A stretch of 64,000 bases of DNA from Metaphire vulgaris (Eukaryota; Annelida; Clitellata; Crassiclitellata; Megascolecidae), in NCBI GenBank assembly GCA_018105865.1, contig CM030834.1, forward strand, positions 9,031,273 to 9,095,272. Reading direction: 5' to 3'. How positions within the stretch are numbered: the stretch's first letter is position 1; each line of letters begins with the position of its first letter. A program made the translations under genes and the position numbers. The notes under the pieces are model-generated. The model was not told where the DNA came from, ran no database searches, and was given only the letters and a program-made list of their open reading frames with translations. Positions 34,133 through 47,312 of the stretch are shown one piece after another.

Positions 34133-37100
34133 TATAAGCACACACACAAAGAAACTGTTATAAACCTATTGATCTAAATAATATTTATAATAAATGATTA
34201 TATAAAAATAATAAAATTTTATAAAAAATATAAAAATAATAATTTTGACCAGAAGACAAACCTCTCTGCTGAGAATAATAAAAACAATAAGAATGAAAGT
34301 TGCTTGCAGACACGTGAATATGAGGAAGAGATAGCGAAAAGCAGGAACAAGATTGTTGTTAACATTAAGAAGGGCAAACAACCACGCCAGAAACTGAAGA
34401 GGTAGGTATATCAAATCTGCTTTCAAGCTGTACCTACAAAATATATTGACAACATCAAGATTTTATTTATGCATGGCAGTATGCCATCATTTTTGCCTAC
34501 ATTTCTTTTGTAAAAATCCAAGTGATTACAACTATTAGGTTCAATATTGCTTCTTTGCCTTCCAATGCATTGTATTCATTTGCAATTAGTATCAATGGAA
34601 ATAACAGCAGGGCCATGGAGAGGGACAATTTTATCAGACTCCATGAAAGTGAAATGCCCCAACACACCCACAGTCATCTGTGTGCCAAATGCTAATGCAA
34701 AATAATGAACATTTAAATCATGCCATAGACTCCATTGTGGCTGTCAACAGGTCTGAATGGCAGCATAACTATAAAATTATAACTACTAAATTATAACTAC
34801 TAAATTATAACTATTAAATTAATTATAACTTGTATCTGACACAAATAATGGATTGCATCCAGTGGACAAAGCAATATCTTTCAAAAAGATACCTTTCAAA
34901 AAGATACCTTTCAGTAAACATATAAAATAAAGTATCAAATGTCAATATACTGCAAGTAAGTCATGTCTGCATCGGCGTGCTTCGAGCGTCCCTGGCAGAA
35001 GATGCAAGCAGATGCGGCAAAGACAAATATGCTGAACTGAAATACAATTCACTTTCATATTCATATACTGTCTATTGATTCATGAATACAATTCTAACAA
35101 ATATCTTATTAGATCTTTACAAATAATCCCAACTCTCAGAAAGTGCAATAACCACACATTCCTTACAGAGAAAAGCTTACCCAATTCACTAGACCAGGGG
35201 TGGCCAACCCATGCATACAATATTGAGTCATGATTAAAACTTTTAGCTCATGGGCTTAATTTAGGAAAATAGTAAATTACTTTAAACTCCTGTCTAATTG
35301 TTAATTGTTACCTGTAACTACCACTGTGTGACTGCTGTCATCGTCACCATTGTTGAAAACAATGTATAAAAGACAACAAAAATGTGCGGCCATCCACATG
35401 TTCATCGAAATTTATAATGGCCCCTTGTAACAAAAGGTTTGCCATCCCTGCACTAGATTAGATACTTGATGAATACAAATATTCTCAATTGGTTGATTCT
35501 CACATGAGTTACTCAGTTATGGAAAAAGCTAACTCCTATTGTCACAAATTTGAACAATTCTTCAAATGTGATTATTTTATTTTATTAACGGATAAACTTG
35601 ATGAGAATTTCAAATGGCAAAGAAATTTTTCATAAATTAACTGCTTTTCCTTGTCACTATACAAAGCCGAATTGATAGAAATACACCAGTGATTGATTGA
35701 TTGATTGGCTGATTGAATTATATCAAACAACACTTACAGCAAACATACAGCAGATTGGACCAGCAAGGCTCCATAACAGTGGCTCCATCTTCAGCCAACA
35801 ACTAACATAGCAATGAAGAAGTAGAACACTGATTCAGTTTTAGAAGAGAAACTCTAGAATTAAATTTATATGGTAGCATTCCTAAATAAGTAGTAAAGTC
35901 CCTCCCGAGCTCTCATTGCTAACCTCAAGGTTCTCAGGGTGGTGCTGATCTCCGTTTCTGAGCCCTCAGCCAGGCCAGGCGACTGGTGCAGATTACATAA
36001 TATAGGACCAGTTTTCTCATGCAATGCACCTGTTTATTCCTGAATTTATCCCCCACTCAGCTGCCACTGCCATCTGGCAAATTGAAGGCTGGGTCAACCT
36101 TAGGGGCTCCAACTGGGCTTGAACCCGAGACCTTCTGCTCTATAGTCCAATGGTGTTACCACTCTGTTAACTTCACACATTCCTATTTCCATACAATATG
36201 TCAATCAGTCACTTGGCAAAAGATCTACTTCAAGAGAAGTAAGGAACATATATACCACAAAATAGAGCACAACACAGAAACACTATAAAAAGCCACTTTT
36301 ATTACAACAGTTGTACATAACAGCAATCTTATTTTATACATATAAATCTTGAATGCATACAGTGGCATGTCAAGTACTGTATATAAGACTCACCATCTAG
36401 GGGGTGACAGCAAACAAGGATGACCTTTTTTGCTTGTCACGGTATTTGAGAAGGAAAAATAAGAAAGATTTAGAAGAGGTCCCAAGTCTAAATGGGTGAC
36501 ACCACGATTTTACCGCACTGGGTGACACCAACCCTAGCGACGCCACTGATGTCAAGTACTGTATATAAGACTCATCATGACCAAGTGTGTAATGAGAGCG
36601 TGGATATGAGTGTAATGAGAGTGTGGATATGGGAGTATTATTATCTCAAAATCCAAAGCCCCCAAATGTTACAATAAAGGTTTCATGATAACAAGATCAT
36701 GCAACATAACTGACAATTTTTGGCTCACAAGAAATAACTATTAATAGCAATTTTTGCAAAAAGGAAAGATTCCCAATAAAAACCTAATCTATGCCCATGG
36801 AAATTATTATAGTCTTTGGAAATATAAAGTGCACAAGCACTTCAAAGTGTTTTGCAAAAGCATTCTCTTAGACTGTTTACCTCCCTTTAGTCTACAAATA
36901 TTGAAATTCATTTAGACTTGTGTACAATTAGATTATTTGAACTTGGGTGATTTGTGCCATTAATGACATTTTAGGCATTGTATGAGAAATATTATAAAAC
37001 AGGCAATCACTTACAACTGCCCATTGCCATAACCATCAGTGTCCAGAGCAACAGCTAAAGTAACTATGATGCCAGGAACAACTGCAATGCAAGAAATACA

Positions 37101-39665
37101 ATCTTAAACAATATGTTTGAAGAATTAATAGCAATAACCTAAATAAGAATGACCAAACTTGCCAGCAAATATATCGAGAACTCTAATATTGTATTTAGAG
37201 AGTTTGTTCAAATGAAACAAAAGAAAACTGAACATTCATGACAAAGTTCATATATGATGATGAACTGATGATGATGATGATGATAATAATAATAATAATA
37301 TTTTAATAATTGAATAATGTGATTTACAAATGGTTGCCCAGTTAAGTAAGCCGGGTGTGAAAACCACTGTAGTAACTTCAACAACCTAATTTTCCAATAG
37401 CCATTTATTCTGTTCAGAGACCTTTGTTCAAAAGATAAAAAAAAATTGTTCAAACTAAACAATTTGATAATTTGACAAGGATTTGCTGCTGGACATATGG
37501 TCAGATTTAAATTGATAAGCAGCAAATTGAAGGCAACAAAAGAGATGAAGCATTATCACATTACATGATAGCACAGAGTGAAATAATAATAATAATTATA
37601 ATAATAATTATGGACTTCTATAGCACCAGTTCTAATACCAAGGGTATTAATCAATGGTACTTCAAATCCATCCGTAAAAGACTAAGTAATTCCAGAGATC
37701 AGAGTTTGAGCTCATTTCATCGTGAAAACACAGCAGGCAATAAATAAACAAAACATCAACAGAATACTTGCCATAACCAATCACATAATAGAATCCCATG
37801 GCTCCATGGTTGACATCTCTAATGTCAGTCATGCGTCGATAAACGTGCCAGATTTCCACAAAAAGCCACATAAATGCACACATGAAGGTGAAGTGCAGTG
37901 CAATTGCAACAATTCTACACGTCAACTGAGACAATAACAAAATACAAAGCAACTCAAAAACTATTTTTCCTAGTTGCAATATAAAATATTTAATCAAGGA
38001 AAATGATAGAGTTACCTTCTGCCTTACCACAAAACACAAGTTTCAAATGCAAGTTTATTACTATATTTGACTAAATATCATAGCATTATATCGTAAAGTA
38101 TGTACTTACGAACCAGTGGCATAGTGAGCGTATCCGGCGCCCGGGGGCAAAGTGTACCACCCCTAACACTGCTGATGAGCAAAACAGGTCATCACATCGT
38201 TCTCGGCGCCCCTTAACTCTTACGGCGCCCCTCTCCTTATACTGTATACTGCCGACGAGCAAAAATAGTCGTTGCACATGTTTCTTTTCTTTATTATGCA
38301 TTTCACTTACCAAATACCCGATTTTGGCGCCCCCTCACCTCGGTGCCCGGGGCCCCCCTCGCTACGCCTCTGTTAAGAACCCTTACTGTAGACATTTCTC
38401 AAACATTTACACATTGAGATCATTTTAACTGATACGAACAAAACACAGAATGCAAATGGCTTATGAAACTCTGAGGTAAAAGGTTAACTCCCACGTATTT
38501 GCTAAATCTGCTGAGCTGACATTACTGTGGCAATCACCATAACAATTCTCATCATGTTTATCATTTTGTTGTCATCTCTAGACCAAATTATTCTAACCAG
38601 AAGCTCAACTTCATCAATTCCAAACAGAAAGACGACGTTTGCAACAACCAGAGATCCAACTAGATGTATATGGATACTGTTGCTGTTAGTTATGGAGTTC
38701 CCAATCACGCAGAATACAATCAGTGACGCTGTGAACAGGACAAGAGCGACAGAAAGTCCAATGTATGTGCCAAGGAATACTTGGTACTTTTCGTGTTCAG
38801 CATTCTAGATTTTAACAAAAAAATAACTGCTTACATCTTACATCTTTAAATAAATCAAGTGCTTTTAAGGTATCAAGCTGAAAATTTTAAAGTTATCATT
38901 TGGTTACCCAAAGAACTTGACAGCTCAAATATCAGAGCGTTGGTGAAAGAATTTTTTATTTCAATCAGACCCTGTTAAGATTTCAAAGTTAAAACTTACT
39001 TCACCAGCTTCCATCAACACTGCATAAGTAGACAAGATTTTGCACTCGCAGACAATGTAAAGATCATCAGAATTTTCTCCGATCTCTTTCATCATGCATT
39101 CATCAGTTGACCAGTAACCATCCAACCAACTGAAAGTACAAATAAATGCTCATAAAGCAAAAGATTTCCTATTTGCTAAGCACAAAGCACACACCACACA
39201 ACAACACCAGGAAAATCTATTATCATAAAAAAATCAAATGATATTATTGACAAATGAAATGATATTATTGACAAATGTCATCTGAATTAGAAAGACACAA
39301 AAACAAAGCACCTTTGCCAAAGAAAGTTCTTCTCTTGCACAACATATTGATCATGATATTGAATGTAATTAACTCCACCAAAACAAATGCTTGTATGCAT
39401 TTGTCAAGCCATGACTAGGTCAACTTAGCACGTCACTGCCAGTGACGTGCAAACTCTTACCTTTATTTTTCAACCTTTCATAAAGAATTAAAACTGCAAA
39501 AATTAAAACATGAATGCTTGACAGCAATAACAGCAGCACTTTTGAGATGCAGATGTAAATTCTTTGATGTTAGATAAGCAGCTGACATTTGGCAAAGACA
39601 GACAGTTGTCTTTAATTATTTTTAGTAATTTACATACATACTTCGCTTACTTCTAATTAATTTAT

Positions 39666-39721
<56 letters not shown>

Positions 39722-42700
39722 CATTTAAAGTGGTTCATGAGGGTCTGCCCTGTTTTAGAACCCAATCATTGAACCATTCTAGTATCCTATAGTACCAAGG
39801 TTTATTTTGAAATCATCGACACTAGGAGCCATTACTATCCTCTCATCCAATTCATTCCATCTGTCCACCACTCTTGCACTAAAACAATGCTGTTTGTATT
39901 TCCCCACCCGTTTCTTAAACAGTTTCATGTTGTGTCCTCGGGTTCCATCATGTTGCTTTGTTGTAAAAAACCTTTCTCTTGGTACTTTCTCTTTGCCTGT
40001 TAGTATTATATAATCATTTAGAAGCTTTCCCATTCAAAACCTCGTTCCACAGTATGCTGCTACAAAAAGAAATTTTCTTCAACTAATCACAGGTATGCCC
40101 TACACAAGACAACAGACTATGAATATCCAATGCAAGCAATTACTTTTAGGTTGCTGAGAGCAATAATCAGCCAAAAAGAAACTTTTTTGTATCACACAAA
40201 GCAGCTTCAATCTAACGAGTTGAGTTCAAAGAACTATAAAAGACATCTAAATGAAGTTAATATCGAGGAAATGTTTGACTTGTTGGCACTCTAATTTACT
40301 TCGGTGATAACAAATGTGTTACAGAATGTCCAGAGAAATACAGTGTAACATGTCTGATCAAAATCTTGCTGTTAATGTACATCAGACTTACGGTAATTAA
40401 GAGTTATTAACTTTCTAATCATTAAAACAGTTAAAAACAATGGGCTGATAGTAACATTTAGAGCCAATTTAATGCATATAAAACACATAAACAACAACTG
40501 CAGCAACTTACCTTTCATCATAGACCCAATGAACACATTGTGGATTTGACTGATTTCTTTTCATTAGATGAAATTCAATACTGACTGGTTTATTCAGACG
40601 ATTCTTTATGATGCCCATCTGGTCAACAACAGCAAGTGTAAAAACAAGGGAACCGACAATAAGAGGATTTCTGCTGCTCAATCTACAATTCACCAAATTC
40701 AAGGATCATTATTTTCATAGTCCTATGACTGGCCTTTAAAACCAACTTCTGTATTTATTTATTTTATTTATAATTGACAACAAATATAGTGCAATAAGCA
40801 TGACAGAATGTCAAAGTCAAGAGCACTTTAACATGTCGATCTAAAATAAGTGAGTCTTGTCTTCTGTAACAGTTCAGAGAAGTCGCTTCATTAAAGTTAT
40901 CCGGTACTTTCAATTCCATAAAACAGGATTCCCGCGAGACAATCTTTCCCCGAATATCACCGTCTTGGCCGGAGGAGGAATGAACAACCGAACACGTAAA
41001 CAGTCAAGCACACAGCAACATCGTTTCATGGCCCCTGCGATCAGTTCCGTCAAATAATCCGCAGGTTTAGCAGGTTGGATTTGACTGATTTCTTTTGTTA
41101 GCCAACATTAGATGAAATTCAATCCTGACTGGTTTATGGAGCGATTCTTTATGAGTTACCTTCATTCCACTTGGTGCCAAAGATCAAAACAAGCAGCCGA
41201 CAACTGACTGCAGCCGATTTCAACTGACAGTCCGGGAGCCCAAACAGAATACAAGGAGTCTTTATTTTCATGGTAGCCCTGACTGGTTGTAAAACCAACT
41301 GTATCACACCTATATTTCATGGCTTATACCAGAAACATTTGAAAATATATGCTAATTTTCAAAATATCATATAAATGCAGATTAAAATAACTGAATTCCA
41401 GATCACTGATGTAAAGCGATGAAAGATTCATCTGCAATTAATTAATTAATTATCAGTGCTGAGTACAAACATAAAACTGTTACATTTTAAATACAATACA
41501 AACAGTGTTAGTATTACAATTAAGATTACCCTGCTCACTTACTTGACCGAATTATCATAACTACTAGGCAAAAGGTTGCCTAGCATTCTGTACATCACGT
41601 AGCCAACAAAAGCAACCTGCTGGTCACCACTTGAAAAATCAGCTACAGACTCCGCTGAAACATCATTTAAATTTTTATTAAGAAAAATTTCAAAAATACA
41701 GACAAAGTGTTCTAACTCACCTAACTGACACAATGTCTATTATCATGATCCTCACACTGATATAAATTTTGCATAAAAGCAAATGGAAAAACTTAATTCT
41801 CTAATCTCAGACTAAAATGTACCTTTAATCTAACAGCTAGAAAGTCTCATTCAATCAGTAGGATTCAGCAACCTTTGCTCATCAAGTGCTAGCAAAAATG
41901 CAACATTTACAGAAAATAACTTTGGTTGAAATTACCTGCTCGGCGCGCCCTTACGCTGTTAACTGATAGCAATGCCTTTGTCTCAGTATCGAACATATTG
42001 AGATTCTGCACTTTATTGTTATATTTTGGAATGGCAACACGGGTTTGATTTTCAGCTCCAATATAGTCAAGACCTAACACTGTAATGAAGAGTGAGTATT
42101 GCATGAATATCAATAAGCACTACATGACTATATAAAAAACTATATAAAAACAGTTCAATATTTATGACAACTCTAAACACTGAAAGAACATGGTAGAATA
42201 AAATACAGGCAAGTGTTAATTTAAGACTATAGATATCCAAAATTAATGTTTATCTCACCAATATTCTCATGAACAGCATCAAAAGGTTGAGTAAAGAGGA
42301 ATGGCATGTTGTGAGCAAGGATGGACATATAGTCAGAAACAGCTTTCATCAGTTCTACAATCTTGCCATCAGTCTTCTGATTCACACTTGTCCAGATCTG
42401 CTTGTATCTTTCATCCACGATCTGACCAATGCTGTTGGCCAAATTCTAAAACCAAAAAATCAACAGAGACCATCAAGTCCCCTCAATAATCACTTGTTAA
42501 TGTACTTTGAGAATGATCTGAACAGTGAATGGAGTGCCTATATCTGCTCAGTTGCATTACGGCAACATTTTCATGGTTGATTCATATTAATACACAACAT
42601 AGAGAGCATAAAAACAGACCTATGCAATTTCTAAAATAAAGTCCAAATTTTAATAGAACTGAGTTGAAATCACTAGACAAACAAACAAAATCTACAGAAG

Positions 42701-45700
42701 ATACACCAAATCCCAACCTATTTCCGGTGTATTTCTTACATACAAACAACTCGTGTTTTCAACTGAACTGAACAATGCAAAGTTTCATTCATAATTCAAA
42801 CAGACCAAACCTAAATTTCACAAATATTACTCAGCACTCATCATCTCTACCTGGACAAAGCTTCTGTCTTGTGTGTGAGTCAGATTCAACCCAGACAGAG
42901 ATGTCTCGTAGTGTAAAATACTGACAAGAAGTTTTGCAGCAACTCTGATGTCCATCTCATACAGACTGATTGTTTCCCGAGTAGCATAACTGAGTCTAGC
43001 AAGCAGTCCTTTAGCGACAAATGTGTTCATTATTAACCGTTTTTCTTCAATAGCTGACAGCTGTTGAGTCAACAACATTTAGCAAATTCACGCATGCAAA
43101 GGAAAAAAATATGCCGACTCTATCAAAATTTAATTTGAAGCAGGATTCGACAAAATATTACTCTAATAAATTAAAACCCTGTTGCATAAAAGTAGTGAAG
43201 CACAACTTTTCAATTAATAAATGCAGCAACAAAAGTGAAGCAGGATTCTGTCATTTTGTTTTCTTACCTAATAAATCAAATAAATGAAGCAATATAGACT
43301 TCAAAACAGTTCCTCTATCCTGACAAGGATATAATTACCAACCTGTTCCCGTAATTCAATGAAAATGGCCGATGAACAGTCTTCAAGATTTGGTTCAAGC
43401 CATCCTTCAGTCTCATTGCAAACACGTATTGCTACTCCTCTCATGTTTTCTGGGCACGACTGTTGTACTACTGATCCATAAGGTGTTCTCTGCCACCAGA
43501 TCCTTGCCCTGAACACTCTAGGACATGCGTCGTAGATGACCTCGCAACCACGCTGGGTAACTTCGGCAAATTTGCTTGAACATGCATCACACTGTCGTCC
43601 AATAACATTACTTCGACAAGTACACTGTCCGGTGATGAGGTTACATGAGCGACCAACTGAACCAACTTCATAACAGTCACAAGGAAGACAAATGTCACCA
43701 ACACGGTAATGGTTTACCTGGAATACACATATCACACACGCACACACACACACACACATAAAAGTACACACACATATATGTATAAGTGCACATATAAACA
43801 TAATGAAAAAATTAATAGCATACATTATAACAACTTTAACACATTGATCACTAGGGACGTCAACTGACGTTCTTATTTTGGTTTCTCAGGGCGCTAGGGG
43901 CGTCATATGACGTCCTTTGTTCAATGCAAACTATTTTAGCTTATGTGGATCTTGGAATCATTCTTCTGCTTCCTATGGTTGCTAGAATGAGTGACCAATC
44001 AAAAAAGCGTATTCTATGGAAGATGTATGAATATTTGTCCTATAAGCATTTGTTCAAAAAGCCACAATATACTCAACCACAGCCTCATAATTATAATCAT
44101 CCCTGACGCATCATATAAACGTACACCTGGAGAATTCCTGCTACGATGTAATTACGTGGCTTGCATTGTCAAGTCTTCCATCCAGTGAAGCGGACATTTC
44201 TGGCTCGGGGAGTGAGGAAGGCATTTGGACCAGATAATAAAGGCTGGAATTAAATTGAAATTGTGTCCATTTTATGGCAGTAATTTCTCCAATCGCCATT
44301 GTTGAGATAACTATTGGTCCTTCACATTACGGGGCACCGGCATTTTTCATATGAATTGGTGCATACCTGAGTAAAGAGAACATGATACTAGTAACAGATG
44401 GCTTCTAAACGCATCTGTTTCAAAATATTTTCCTTTACAGGCGTCTGACGTGATTGTGCCTTGAAAAATAATCTAGCGGCATTCACGCTGGTCGCGCATG
44501 AACGCATTCGGCACCAGCCGCGCCTAAGGAATCAATTGTATCGCAGTCAACGTGTTAATCTCCAAAGACTACAAACTTTGTTATGACAAAATTAATAAAG
44601 TTCACAAGGATCACAATCAATAAATTACAAAAATACCTTAAATAAGCAAAATACATAAAGATTAAACATCAAGTTATTATGTTCAGCAATGAAAGATCAA
44701 CTACAAAAATACACATACCCGACAACTGCACTGTCCGGTTACTTTGTTGCAGTTGGGATCAAAGCCTTTCTGCTTCGGGCAGTTGCAGGGACCGCAGATT
44801 GGAGATGACCACCAAGAAGCAGGGCATGACAGCTGAACAGATTCTGTACAGTAACGGCCAGTGTGATTTGAATCACACTTACAAGAATAACCAAATTCTG
44901 AATTTGATGAGTCGACACATTGACCTCCATGGCAGGGACTGAACTGGTCACATATGCGATGACAATTTGTGCCGATTCTTCCTAAACATGAAACAAATAT
45001 GAAAGGTTATTGCTAAGTTTTATAAACATCACAATGGACACTGCAAACACAAATTTGGAACCTTCAGCAATTCCTGAAGAAAAAATTAATCGAACAAGTA
45101 AAAATTTAACTTATGCCTTTATATGAAACCCATGATGAATATTTTTGGCAGCATCATTTAATCTGATTTTGGATTAATTATATAATAAAAACTATTGCTT
45201 TCCTCCATAACTGGAAGTGGAAAATCAAAAATCAGACATGCATGTTTGACGCAACTCTCAGTGATCACAGTATTATTTCGGAATGACTACCCTGTATTTA
45301 TCTACCGACATTAAAGCCAAGTGTATTATAAAAACGGTGCTAGAGAAGATTATTTAGTTACAATAAAATCGGTTTTCAACCCATTTATCTACTACCCAGA
45401 GATATCCATATTCAGTTAGAAAGATTCGTGACGAATGAATATAAAGTCAACCCTGTCATTGTGTGATACATAGTTTACACTGTGTGATACATAGTTTAAT
45501 GGTGACAGTATCTAGTTAACCCCTTAACTGGGGATCCCGGATATATCCGTCCATTTTACATTGAGTTACAGTTAAATACATGGTTAAGGGGTTAATCCAT
45601 TTTTACTTCCAAACAGAGCATCATAATTATACTATAATATAGTATTCTTCAAGGACAGTTACCTGGACGACACCTGCACTCTGATTTTCCAAATTCACTG

Positions 45701-47250
45701 ACACACAAGGTGGAATTTTGGGGGCAACTGTCTTTGAGTCTACAGGTATCGGTCGTGTTGCACCCAGGTTCGGCATCAAATTCATCCGGTGCAGCAAGAA
45801 GAAAACCAAGACTACTACCAACTCTAACTGCCTGGTAACAAAATATTTATAATATTCTGCTGTAACACTTACATCATTAAACTCATACAATTGTAACAAG
45901 CAATTTGTAAGATTGTGAATTGTACTTTACAAGATTCTCCCTGGCTTTAAGCCAGCATCATCCAGCAAATTAAACTTTGATGAAGTTACAAGAATTTCCA
46001 CAACTTTACTGATTGACATCTCACCCGTTACAACCACAATAAACAAAAACAGAAACCGAATCATGAAATACGATTGGTGCTTCTTCCCAGAGATATCAAG
46101 CTTTAAACAATTTTCCATCACTAGAATTAAGCTTGAAAACCAAAATATTATCAAGAATCGCAGTCAAATCGAACCAATCACTAATGACTAATGCCACCAA
46201 CACCCACCTTAACACATCCTTCCAGTCCTCCAGTGACATGAATTGAGCCAGATCTATCGCTGTCGAGTCTCACAATCTGTCCTCCAACTACAATCCTACC
46301 AACTGGCCGATTAGTAGCCCAATCACCCACTAACCTGGTCACCTGAAATTTGCATTAATATCAAATGTACAAGATATGCATATACATGAAGGTAAGCGCT
46401 GGTTGAAAATTATTAAATGAATGCATCATACATATAGAAATATATGGAATATACAGGCCTACAGTGTGGTCAACACATGACTTTGAAATAGTATTCACTT
46501 TCAATTTTTCTTAAAAGCAGACTGGAGTCTTAATACCAGACCAAATTGAAATTCTCAGCCAACACTGGGTAGTCATAATTAACCAGGGTTGATTAAACCC
46601 AAACCCAAAATCACCTGCAAACAAATCACTGTTTGAAATTACAAAGTGACTAACGTTTAATATCAAATGAAGTTTTAGTGATTAAGCAACAGAAGAATAA
46701 TAATTGCAAAGAAAACCAAAGCTAATTTCCTGCACTCACTTGCATCTGGCCATAATCAACTGTAACTACGAGCTTATCTTGGAGCCAGCGGGTCTCCATG
46801 TAATGCCAGAGGCCATCACTGACTTGTTTCTGATCAACTATGACTGTCAAATGAGGGGTGATGTACTGCAGGTAACCATTCAAAATCTGCAACACACAGG
46901 AAACATGATTTCAAATAACTGCACCATCTGTTGCCAAAACACAAGTAGGTATACAGTATATACTGTGTGTGTGTGTGTGCGCGCGTGCAAGCATACATGC
47001 ATATGCATATATAACAGACAAATTGTGCAAAGCACTGTTGTACGACTATCATATAGACACTGATATAACATGTAAAATGCTGACAAATGATTAAAAAAAT
47101 TCACACAGATTCATTTGTTTTCACAAAATCAGATTGATAACAGTGAAAATTTAAAACACAATTAGATTTAATAACTAGAAAGAAATGGCAGTGAAAAATT
47201 AAAACAGATAATATCAATACAATCTTAAATATCTGATATAACATTCTGCA

Positions 47251-47312
<62 letters not shown>

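Larger units (their letters stand above)
34262..38804 (-). other. CELSR block: seven transmembrane helices
   Basis: Exons 38598-38804 (TM1-TM2, YIGLSVALVLFTASLIVF and HLVGSLVVANVVFLFGID), 37772-37925 (TM3, CRIVAIALHFTFMCAFMWLF then HVYRRM), 37015-37081 (VVPGIIVTLAVALDTDGYGN), 35738-35801 (FCWLKMEPLLW), 34951-35036 (TM5) and 34262-34433 (TM6-TM7). GYGN followed by FCWL is typical of CELSR extracellular loop 2. Confidence 0.9.
39000..43060 (-). other. CELSR block: GAIN domain and GPS site
   Basis: Six exons form the GAIN domain, including DIRVAAKLLVSILHYE and LNLTHTQDRSF. The GPS is split between exon 40512-40682 (PQCVHW) and exon 39000-39129 (YWSTDEC, then VCECKILSTYAVLM). The GPS cysteines and tryptophans are kept, but the His two residues before the cleavage point in cleaved receptors is Ile here (codon 39036-39038). 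Confidence 0.9.
43343..44981 (-). other. CELSR block: EGF, laminin-type EGF, hormone-receptor motif
   Basis: Exon 44719-44981 has an EGF followed by CPASWWSSPICGPCNCPKQK and FDPNCNKVTGQCSC, the laminin-type EGF signature of this family. Exon 43343-43717 continues with CNLITGQCTCR and then a hormone-receptor motif with paired tryptophans and CNETEGWLEPNLEDC. Confidence 0.9.
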
